48,336 nt of DNA from an uncultured Alphaproteobacteria bacterium (GTDB lineage: Bacteria > Pseudomonadota > Alphaproteobacteria > UBA2966), in contig CATQHA010000002.1 in the NCBI GenBank assembly GCA_958295725.1, positions 1 to 48,336 of the forward strand, given 5' to 3'. The stretch's first letter is position 1. Each line of letters opens with the position of its first letter. Below the pieces are notes generated by a model that was given only the letters and a program-made list of their open reading frames with translations, ran no database searches and was not told where the DNA came from. Shown piece after piece: positions 14,903 through 21,755 of this stretch. The translations under genes and the position numbers were made by a program.

Positions 14903-15817
14903 ATGACCTTCGATACCCTCGAAACCCACTCCGTCACCGCCACGGTCTGCGAGAACGCGGCGCTCTTCGGCGCGACGCCCGAACCCGGCGAGCACGATCC
15001 CAGGGACATCTGGGACCGCGACGACGCCATCGCCGCCATGAGCGAGGCGTTCCGCATCATCGCCGAGGGCGTCACGCCCGACGGCTTCCAGCTCGCGGAC
15101 GAACGCGAGAGCCTCCTCTGGGGCTTCGTCAACACGCTGCACGCTCAGGTCCAGCGCCTCGACCGCGCCGTCGACAGGCTCACGCCCGAGATGCGCGACC
15201 TCGAACGCGCCCAGGACGGCACCGAGATCAAGTCGCGCGAGTTGGAGCTGGTCACCGACCGCGCGCGCAATCTCAGCGACCGACGCGACGCCTTCGAGCA
15301 GATGCGCGACGCAGTGGCCGAACAGTACCGCAGCGCCACCGGCGAGGTCTGGCGTCCGAGGCACGGCAGCCACACCAGTCGGACCGGACGCCTCACCTCC
15401 GCCGCCATCGACGCCCGCGACTTCCGGCGCGCCCGCAAGGACCGCGAGACCCGCGCGCACCTGCCCGACGGAACCCTCGTCGCCGTCGCCGGCGGCAAGA
15501 CCGTCACCGACCCCGGCGCGGTGTTCACTCGCCTCGACAAGGTCCGCGCCAAGTACGCCGACATGATCCTCGTCCACGGCGGCGGTCCCGGCGTCGAGAA
15601 GATCGCCGCGCAATGGGCCGAACGGAACGGCGTCCACCAGGTGGTGTGCAAGCCCGACTGGGACCGCCACGGACGGGCCGCGCCCTTCCGCCGCAACGAC
15701 GACCTCCTCGACCTCCTGCCCAAGGGCGTCATCGCCTTCCCCGGCAACGGCATCACCGACAACCTGATCGACAAGGCCACGAAGCTCGGCATCCCCGTCC
15801 AGCGCGTCGCGGCCTGA
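14903..15817 (+). CDS. DUF2493 (SLOG/YspA-like) protein, complete copy
   Basis: This 304-residue protein has an acidic helical N-terminal half (residues 1-145: MSEAFRIIAEGV, LLWGFVNTLHAQVQRLDRAV, a coiled-coil-like ELELVTDRARNLSDRRDAFE) and a C-terminal SLOG domain from about residue 190 (VAVAGGK, MILVHGGGPGVEKIAA, VCKPDWDRHGRAAPFRRND, LLPKGVIAFPGNGIT). ATG 14903 was chosen; the frame is open upstream but only through structured element B. SLOG proteins are thought to bind nucleotide-like ligands, and DUF2493 genes are common in alphaproteobacterial plasmids and islands. The gene forms a self-contained unit with element B in front and a terminator behind. It is paralogous to the partial gene at 2-487. 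Confidence 0.88.
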   Translation: MTFDTLETHSVTATVCENAALFGATPEPGEHDPRDIWDRDDAIAAMSEAFRIIAEGVTPDGFQLADERESLLWGFVNTLHAQVQRLDRAVDRLTPEMRDLERAQDGTEIKSRELELVTDRARNLSDRRDAFEQMRDAVAEQYRSATGEVWRPRHGSHTSRTGRLTSAAIDARDFRRARKDRETRAHLPDGTLVAVAGGKTVTDPGAVFTRLDKVRAKYADMILVHGGGPGVEKIAAQWAERNGVHQVVCKPDWDRHGRAAPFRRNDDLLDLLPKGVIAFPGNGITDNLIDKATKLGIPVQRVAA

Positions 15818-15831
15818 GCCGCGGCGCCATC

Positions 15832-15873
15832 GCGGGCCGTGCCGATCCGTCGGCGCGGCCCGCTCATCCTTCC
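15832..15873 (+). terminator. hairpin terminator after DUF2493 gene
   Basis: GCGGGCCG-T-GCCGA (15832-15845) pairs with TCGGC-G-CGGCCCGC (15850-15863), 14 pairs including one G-T, with the loop TCCG. TCATCCTTCCC follows. It lies 15 bp after the stop codon. Confidence 0.75.
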
Positions 15874-16337
15874 CGTTACGATCCGGTGCGGCGGCGCGGG
15901 CAACGCCGCGCCGGTATCCCCTCACTGCCCGCCGCGTGGATGCTCTCGCCGGCGCTTCGCGCCGTGCTCGCCGCGGCCATCGCATCGGCGCGCCGCCATT
16001 GCACCGCTCGCGTCGCCGGCGCCGGCTTCGCCGCGCACCGGCATCCGCACGGCCGTCCGCGGTCGTGGCGACACGACTGCCGGCTCCCGTGCGGGCGCGA
16101 CCGTCGCCGCGTCCGGCAGCGTGCTTCGCACGACTGCCCGCGGCTCCGTCCACGCCACCGTTCGCCGTCGCGCGGCTGACGCCGCGGTAACGTGTGCGCC
16201 TTCCTCTCCCGCGCTCGCGGTAACGAGTGAATGGAGAGCCATCGCCTTGAACACCAACGCTTGCACCGCCCGTCCCTGCGTTGCGGGAACATGTGTGCGG
16301 CGCCCGGTTGCTCGGAGGAACATGTGAGGAAGCACTC
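15874..16337. other. gene-poor GC-rich region
   Basis: Long frames exist on both strands, but none shows a recognisable protein or a convincing ribosome-binding site, and their composition (runs of Arg, Ala, Pro) is typical of shadows. The sequence has many short inverted CG-rich words. The repeat GGAACATGTG occurs twice just before the next gene (about 16287 and 16317). It could include part of an oriT or regulatory region. Confidence 0.4.
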
Positions 16338-16670
16338 ATGCGCCAAGGTAACGAACCGACCCGCGACCGGCTCCGGTGCGCGATGTGTGAAGAATGCCGC
16401 CGTTCGCTTGCACCGCGCGCCGCACTTTGTTACCTCTGTCGCCGGGACGACAACGCGGAACGCGCTCGGAGATCGCGGACCGGTCGTCTCGCTCAAGCGC
16501 CGCGATGGCTCCAAACCCTTGCGGCGCCGGCCTCCCGGGCCCGACGCGGTGTGTACGGCGCGAACGCCTGTAGGACTCCAGTGGGAGCTTCTACCCTCAC
16601 ACCCGACGCAGCACGCTGCAAGGTATTGAAAAGGCTGCGAAAACGTGCGCTTGACCGCGCTCAGCCATGA
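16338..16670 (+). CDS. small protein with Cys-rich (zinc-ribbon-like) N-terminus
   Basis: This 110-residue frame starts at ATG 16338 with GAGGA 9 bp upstream. Residues 13-33 read RCAMCEECRRSLAPRAALC, followed by YLCRRDD, giving CxxCxxC and CxxC pairs suited to one zinc site. The remainder is basic (AERARRSRTGRLAQAPRW). This resembles one module of the five-module zinc-ribbon protein at 12228. The C-terminal half is low in information and may not be genuine. Confidence 0.5.
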   Translation: MRQGNEPTRDRLRCAMCEECRRSLAPRAALCYLCRRDDNAERARRSRTGRLAQAPRWLQTLAAPASRARRGVYGANACRTPVGASTLTPDAARCKVLKRLRKRALDRAQP

Positions 16671-17204
16671 GCGATCACAGCCCCGCGCGCGCCTGTCATG
16701 CCGGGAAATGTGCGTCGCTTTTTGCGTCGAATGGCCGATCCCGAGAGCATACAGGAACGATATCAACGGTCTGGGCGTAACACATGCGTCACACGCCGGC
16801 CCCAGAGGGCTGTAGGAAACAGCCTCTTTCACCGCCTGCGTCGCATTCTGCGTCGTAGCCACATATGTGCAGGACTATGAATGGCGGCATTCCGCGTCGC
16901 TGCCCGCACGGGGCCCATCCGGCGCCGTCTTGCGGCCCGTTCGGATCGAGATTGTGCACAAACCGGCATCCATCCATTCCAAAACGAAGCAGGAACGAAG
17001 CGATTGCGTGCGCCGCCAGCACGGCAAGGGCAGCGAAATGGTCCGCGCGGCCATCGAACCTGCCCGGAATCCTCCCGATGCTCATGCGATTCATTGCGGG
17101 TTGCGGTACTGTCCGGCAGGAAATCGTGAGCTGCCAGCACCGACCGGCACCCGAATGCGGCGGATGCTGGCCGAGATGCGCAACGAAGCGGGAGGCGAAA
17201 CCCG
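16671..17204. other. gene-free region with paired repeats and a hairpin; candidate oriT/regulatory region
   Basis: No supported gene was seen. Two pairs of TGCGTCG occur with identical 12-bp spacing (16711/16723 and 16837/16849). A hairpin at 16804-16827 (AGAGGGCTGT, loop AGGAA, ACAGCCTCT with one bulged G) lies between the pairs. The ribbon-helix-helix gene starts immediately after. Direct repeats, an inverted repeat and a downstream RHH gene fit the usual oriT neighbourhood of MobF elements, but no nic site is recognised. Confidence 0.4.
16711..16855. repeat. paired TGCGTCG direct repeats
   Basis: The motif TGCGTCG starts at 16711, 16723, 16837 and 16849. Each pair has the form TGCGTCGCnTTyTGCGTCG. 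The copies lie on one helical face within each pair (12 bp apart). This is consistent with binding sites for a DNA-binding protein. Confidence 0.6.
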
Positions 17205-17510
17205 GTGGTCGGGACCGTCAACAAGCACATTCGCATCGACGAAGAGCTCTGGGAGCGCCTCGAGGCGGCGGCGAAGGACCGCAAGACCACGGCGAACCGG
17301 CTGCTCGCCGAGCTCGCCGCGCGATGGCTGGAGAACCGCGAATGGCCACGGACCGATGTGCAGATCCAGGTTGCTCGGTCATCGCTGTTCACGGCGCAGG
17401 CCGTGGCACGCGACATGATCGCGGCCGGACGCGAGGAAGAGATCGAGGAAATCCGTCGGGATATCTCCAGGATCGCTCCAGACTTGCCGGAGGAACCCCC
17501 GGATATCTGA
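17205..17510 (+). CDS. ribbon-helix-helix DNA-binding protein
   Basis: This 101-residue protein starts at GTG 17205 with GGAGG 9 bp upstream. Residues 5-45 (VNKHIRIDEELWERLEAAAK, then TTANRLLAELAARWLE) give the beta-strand/helix/helix pattern of RHH (CopG/Arc/MetJ-type) proteins. The rest is an acidic helical tail (EEEIEEIRRDISRIAPDLPEE). Such proteins are antitoxins or relaxosome accessory factors (as TrwA/TraY are). Its position after the repeat-bearing region favours the latter, by inference. The HEPN-RES gene begins 172 bp downstream, so an antitoxin role remains possible. Confidence 0.75.
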   Translation: MVGTVNKHIRIDEELWERLEAAAKDRKTTANRLLAELAARWLENREWPRTDVQIQVARSSLFTAQAVARDMIAAGREEEIEEIRRDISRIAPDLPEEPPDI

Positions 17511-17682
17511 CATGCTGGTCCGAGTACGAACAGGATTCACGCAGTCGCCATGCCACCCTCGTCAGACCAACGGACGATCTACGTCACCGAGCGATGACCC
17601 GTGTTCGACGAGGGTTTGGTGGAATCGTGTCGAAATCCCGATCCGTTACATCTGTCGGTGACAGAGAACTACGTGAGCAGGA

Positions 17683-18825
17683 ATGAAAATACCGAGATTG
17701 AACAATATCTTCAGACTGGCTTTCATACTTTATCTGACGACTCGCCTGGGATGGCGGAAAGCGTGGGAGCAGGCAGCTTATCGGCTATGCTCTCGATGTT
17801 TCTCGAATGAGGGTTTGCGTCTTTCAGCCGAAGAGATAGGACTTATCGACAGCAGCGTTTGTCCGAGCTGTCGCATGTCAGATGGTCGAAAACTAACCAA
17901 GGATCTGATCAATCTTCTCGCGCATCGCTTCTTCGTATGGGGAACGCTCCGCCGTACACTCTATGGAGTCTCCCCGTTGGTGAAATTCAACGATCGTCAC
18001 ACGACGGACCTCGCAGTCACCTCACCATGGCCGTCGGAGGATATGCGTCTCATTGAGAAAACGGTCGGTATTGGTTTCTTTCACTACGGACCAAGATTCT
18101 GGATGATCGGCGTGAATATAGAGCCTTTGGATGCATTGAAAAATCCAACAGAGAGAAGGAAAATAACACAACATATTTGTAATGAATATCCAATATATTT
18201 ACTGTCCAGAGGTCAGAAATTTTACCGACTTCGCAAAAATCCAAAACACCCTGAAGACACCCATCAATATGACAGTCCTCCGGCTGAAATGACATGCGAA
18301 GGACGCCTTGATTCCGAAGAATTCCCCGTGATGTATGCTTCGCAGGATTTGCAGATTTGCATTCACGAGTGCCGAGTGTCAGCAGAGGATGATATATTCG
18401 TTGCGACTTTGATGACGACGGAAGATATGAAGCTTCTGAATTTGACGGAATTGCTCCTCGAGCCTGACAAGTCGGAGTTCGAGAGCCTTGACATGGCGGT
18501 TCACATGCTCTTTCTGGCTGGTGAGCATTCATATGAAATTTGTAGAGCTATCGCGCTGGCTGCGGCCGAGAGTGGCTACGACGGTCTCGTTTATCCGTCC
18601 TATTTCAGCCTTCTTCAAACGGGGAAAATTCCCCTTGAGACCAGCTTCGGCTTATCTCACCGGAGATTTCCGCAACTTGCCGATCAGGAAAAATCCAAAA
18701 TCATCCCAAATCTGGGTTTGTTCGGCTGCCCAATAAAGCAAGGTAAGGTCGATGTGCTGGCCATCAACCGGTTGATGCTGAGAAAGGTGCAGTACGACTT
18801 TCATTTCGGACCGGTCGGCTTATGA
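17683..18825 (+). CDS. HEPN/RES N-terminal domain plus RES domain protein (toxin-like)
   Basis: This 380-residue protein has a zinc-ribbon-like N-terminus (C36, C39, C60, C63) followed by a helical region (KLTKDLINLLAHRFF), which together look like the HEPN/RES N-terminal domain. A RES domain follows from about residue 178: FYRLR, then the Tyr/Asp-Ser-Pro-Pro segment, EGRLDSEEFPVMYASQDL and CIHECR with E229, and later GYDGLVYPSY. RES proteins such as MbcT and ParT are ADP-ribosyltransferase-fold enzymes that degrade NAD+ or modify targets. The Arg, Tyr, Glu and Ser positions of the RES core seem to be present. AT-richer than its neighbours. The start codon has no good ribosome-binding site. 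No adjacent Xre-type antitoxin of the usual RES pair was found, only the RHH gene. Confidence 0.8.
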   Translation: MKIPRLNNIFRLAFILYLTTRLGWRKAWEQAAYRLCSRCFSNEGLRLSAEEIGLIDSSVCPSCRMSDGRKLTKDLINLLAHRFFVWGTLRRTLYGVSPLVKFNDRHTTDLAVTSPWPSEDMRLIEKTVGIGFFHYGPRFWMIGVNIEPLDALKNPTERRKITQHICNEYPIYLLSRGQKFYRLRKNPKHPEDTHQYDSPPAEMTCEGRLDSEEFPVMYASQDLQICIHECRVSAEDDIFVATLMTTEDMKLLNLTELLLEPDKSEFESLDMAVHMLFLAGEHSYEICRAIALAAAESGYDGLVYPSYFSLLQTGKIPLETSFGLSHRRFPQLADQEKSKIIPNLGLFGCPIKQGKVDVLAINRLMLRKVQYDFHFGPVGL

Positions 18826-19081
18826 AAGTAACCGTCGGAAAATCCTTCCACGACTGATGCTCCGCATGGTTCTTACGAGGCCGCCAACGCAGACACAGGT
18901 GCGACGGAGTCGTGTCTGAATTTTGCCATGCGCAAGGATGATTCCGTGCGTTTCAACGGCGGAAGATGAACCGGAGCGGAGGATCCGTTCCTCGGGTATT
19001 CGCTTTGATGAGATACTTTCCGATTCAGACTACGATACCAACGAGGTTGTGATCGAACAACTTCCTGATTATCCGCGAAAC
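18826..19081. other. intergenic stretch between RES gene and IS1595-type pseudogene
   Basis: No gene is recognised. It probably includes the right-hand flank and inverted end of the ISXO2-like element, but no matching inverted repeat at the far side (20033-20145) could be identified by eye. Confidence 0.35.
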
Positions 19082-20032
19082 TCAACCTGCGATGAGTGCC
19101 CTGTATGGGATGGGTTGGGTGCGTGCAGCACTGTGCAGGAAGCGGGGAATCACGAACTGGAGTTGGTAGTGGCGGTTGTAGCGCCAAGCGAAACTGGCGA
19201 GATAGCGTTCGGCGTGGTCGGGTCCGAGCTTGCGGCAGGTCCCGGTGATTGCGCTTTTGATGTTTCCGAGCGTGGTGTTGACCCACTTGAAGGGCGCCAT
19301 GCGCACGTCGGCGCGCCCGGAGCCGGTGCGGATTGCCCGATGGTCATGGCCGGCATGGCCGAGGGCGGTCCAGCAGCCGAGCCCGTCGGTCACGACCAAG
19401 GCGCCGGGGGTCAGCCAGCGCTTTGCGCCGCGTGCGATCTCGCGCTTGCGAAAGCCTTTGACCGGAGCCAGCCTGGCTTTGTGCGGGCCTCCCTCGGGGC
19501 CGGTCGAAACGGCGGCCATGAACGGCGCCTTGCCGGGCGCGTCGCGGTCCCGCTTGCCGTCCGAACGCACCCCTCCGAGCCAGGCGTCGTCCATCTCCAC
19601 CCGGCCCGACAGCGGCTAGTCCCTCTCGCGCCGCGCCATCACCGCTATGATCTTCTGCTTCATCACCCAAGCCGTTGCCTGCCTGACCCCAAGCTGGCGC
19701 CCCAGTTCCACCGACGAGATGCCGTTCTTCGCTGTCACGATCAAGTGGATGGCCGCGAACCACGTCGTCAACGGCAGCTTGGTCGAATGGAAGATCGTCC
19801 CCGCCGTCAGTGAGGTCTGCTTCTTGCAGTGCTTGCACTGATAGACGGGCCGGCGCGACGGAAAGCAGTACCCACGATGACCTCAGCCCGGACAGACGAA
19901 ACCATCGCGCCAGCGCAGCCGGGCCAAGACGGCTCGGCATTGCTCTTCGGCGCCGAACGCCTCGCGGAACTCCGCATCGCTCAGACCCCGTACCCGAGAG
20001 GCAACCTTGAACCCCATCGCCGTGACCCCCAT
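19082..20032 (-). pseudogene. ISXO2-like (IS1595 family) transposase with two in-frame stops
   Basis: One continuous minus-strand frame encodes an IS1595-type transposase: GLSDAEFREAFGAEEQCRAV, WRDGFVCPG, a zinc ribbon (CPG-C-GHRGYCF...YQCKHC), the KNGISSVELGRQLGV helix-turn-helix, VEMDDAWLGG with its catalytic Asp, and the terminal WRYNRHYQLQF region. Two nonsense codons interrupt it: TGA at 19883-19885 exactly where a zinc-ribbon Cys (TGC) is expected, and TAG at 19616-19618 just before the MDDAWLGG motif, where Arg is usual. No frameshift is needed. The start is ATG 20032 or 20017. The element is dead unless complemented in trans. Confidence 0.85.
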
Positions 20033-20145
20033 TCTCGCAAATGTATGAAAAACATAACAGATCAACGGTGGACTCTCAAGAATAAGCAGGTCATCGTTTG
20101 ACACGGCCGAAACGTATGACGTTTCTCCCTCATGGTGCTCCGACC

Positions 20146-21291
20146 TTAAAATCCGCTCCTCGTCAGCCAATCGTCGAAGATATCGGGCGTCAACAGCAGT
20201 GCGCGAATCATGATGTCCCGATCTGTAAAGATCGCTCCCACCGCCTGTTCCTCACTCTGTTCCTTCGGCCGGATGTTACTTGGAGAACCTTCATAGACGA
20301 TACCGATCGGGAGAAGATCCTCATCCTCCACCTCGCTCCCTTCGTTTCCTTCCATCGCATACACGGCACCGCCACTCATCCCACTGAATCCATATCCATG
20401 CGGCGAATCCAGATCATTCATCAAAACAAATCTTGTTGTGTCTTGATCCGGAGCCGAACACAACTCCGCAACCACACACAGAAACGGTGTAACGACCTTC
20501 TCGGCACCTTCTCTCGAGATCGTGTGCTTGTCTTCATCCTGATAGCCGGTTGCCAGGCAATACCGCACAGCGGCCCAATTCGGCTCCCGCCATGAGTCAA
20601 GATCGATAGCCGCCTTGTTCTTTTGGCTGCTCAATATATCCCAATATCCCCCTTCGAGAGAAGCCAGGGCGATGTCTACTTCCTCAGACTGTATTTCCGC
20701 CTCCGGTGTCTGGACACTGAGCGTGATCCCTTGCGGGCCGATATGGGACAGGTTCAACATGGTTCGATCGATTTGCAAAGCCATCGTTAGCTGTGTGTCT
20801 CCTGCCGCGCTCCTCCGATCCTCTACCACCCGCAAGACATGCCGGCACGTCACCATGTAGTGACGGCCCTTTCTCTTCACGAATGTCGCTGTCGCGTTCG
20901 GAGTGCTCTCATCATGTCCCGTGGCAAGGAAATGGTGCTGAATCCAGAGCGGGTCTGTTTGCCTTCGAGGAAGGCTATCCGGCACTTCGCGGTCCATTCG
21001 ATTCACTCCCGGTTCCGACGAACTGATGCGGTCGTCCAGGGCGCCGATCATCTTCATCAGCCGGTCCAGGGTGAAGCGTCCGAGGTCCGCGTTTCGGACA
21101 CGCGAAAAGTCCGCGGCCGCGAAACCGGTCACGCTTGCCGCCTTCCGCACGCCGAGGCCGCGCTCGTCCAGCACGGAGATGACCCGGGCCGCAAGGATGG
21201 CTTTGACCTGCTTCAGATCGGCCTCGGGGTCCCCGAAGTCGCGAAAGACGTTGCCGCTTCCCTCGACCAGTTCGATGTTTTCATCCTTCAT
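20146..21291 (-). CDS. HigA-like XRE antitoxin fused to a trypsin-like serine protease
   Basis: This 381-residue protein starts in an ATGA overlap with the upstream toxin gene. Residues 1-95 are an XRE/HigA-type helix-turn-helix domain: FGDPEADLKQVKAILAARV, then GLGVRKAASVTGFAAADFSRV and FTLDRLMKMIGAL. A short linker leads to a chymotrypsin-fold protease: H151 in VTCRHVL, D206 in VDIALASL, S306 in GFSGMSGGAVY, giving a full catalytic triad with the GxSGG nucleophile loop. The final helix (IFTDRDIMIRALL) is typical of a closing element. Antitoxins of this family bind the toxin and repress the operon. A fused protease is unusual, and the sequence does not show whether it cuts itself, the toxin or an invader protein. 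An ISXO2-like pseudogene lies downstream. Confidence 0.82.
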   Translation of the reverse strand: MKDENIELVEGSGNVFRDFGDPEADLKQVKAILAARVISVLDERGLGVRKAASVTGFAAADFSRVRNADLGRFTLDRLMKMIGALDDRISSSEPGVNRMDREVPDSLPRRQTDPLWIQHHFLATGHDESTPNATATFVKRKGRHYMVTCRHVLRVVEDRRSAAGDTQLTMALQIDRTMLNLSHIGPQGITLSVQTPEAEIQSEEVDIALASLEGGYWDILSSQKNKAAIDLDSWREPNWAAVRYCLATGYQDEDKHTISREGAEKVVTPFLCVVAELCSAPDQDTTRFVLMNDLDSPHGYGFSGMSGGAVYAMEGNEGSEVEDEDLLPIGIVYEGSPSNIRPKEQSEEQAVGAIFTDRDIMIRALLLTPDIFDDWLTRSGF

Positions 21292-21638
21292 CGCAGCAGT
21301 TCCTTCCTCAATCGCCCGAGACGCGCCCGGACGAGGTCGATCTCCGTTTTCGGGGTCTGGACACCCGTTTTGGATTTCTTCCGAAAAGCATGCAGCACCC
21401 ACAGCCTTCCGGCGATCTCGGTAACGTAGACAACCCGCCAAGCGTCCGTTCGGTGACGCACCGCGATCTCCATCACGCCCGACCCCAGGCCCCTGAGCGG
21501 CTTGGCGATGTCCGCCTTGCCGCCCTTCGCGGCAATGGTCAAAGCCGTGTTGACGCGTTCTCGAACGGTCTCCGGAAAACCTTCATAGACCTTGCGCGCC
21601 GCCCGAATCCAACCGACCGGTCGCGTGTCCTTACCCAT
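21288..21638 (-). CDS. HigB/RelE-superfamily toxin
   Basis: This 116-residue protein has the compact beta-rich pattern of the phage-Gp49/HigB branch: WIRAARKVYEGFPETV, then KPLRGLGSGVMEIAV, DAWRVVYV, LWVLHAFRKKSKTG and TPKTEIDLVRARL. These match the usual PL.G...EI......YRVVY and LHAFxKKS-x-TP-x-EI-x-A segments. Such toxins cleave mRNA on the ribosome. The gene precedes its antitoxin, as in higBA, and overlaps it by 4 bp. ATG 21638 lies in an imperfect palindrome (CATA-TCG-TATG); the bases upstream show a TTGACG -35-like hexamer at 21672-21667 but no clear -10 or ribosome-binding site. The palindrome may be the operator. Confidence 0.85.
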   Translation of the reverse strand: MGKDTRPVGWIRAARKVYEGFPETVRERVNTALTIAAKGGKADIAKPLRGLGSGVMEIAVRHRTDAWRVVYVTEIAGRLWVLHAFRKKSKTGVQTPKTEIDLVRARLGRLRKELLR

Positions 21639-21755
21639 ATCGTATGTTGTTATTCGTGACTACATTCGTCAATCATGCTTACGAACGTCCGGTACGGGGT
21701 GTGCCGCGGGCCCGCTTCCTCTCCGACGCGCGTCCAGGCCGGCTCATGGCTTTGC

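Noticed and set aside
15839..16327. Open frames on both strands between DUF2493 and the Cys-rich small gene
   Set aside because: No ribosome-binding site, no family match, and low-complexity Arg/Ala/Pro composition; treated as non-coding.
14795..16339. 514-codon minus-strand frame opposite the DUF2493 gene
   Set aside because: The plus strand has a clear family match to the copy at 2-487. The minus product is Gly/Arg/Ala-rich and unrelated to anything.
19883..19885. In-frame TGA read as selenocysteine in the IS1595 transposase
   Set aside because: A Cys is expected there, but a second nonsense codon exists in the same gene and no selenocysteine machinery or insertion element is evident. Nonsense mutation is simpler.
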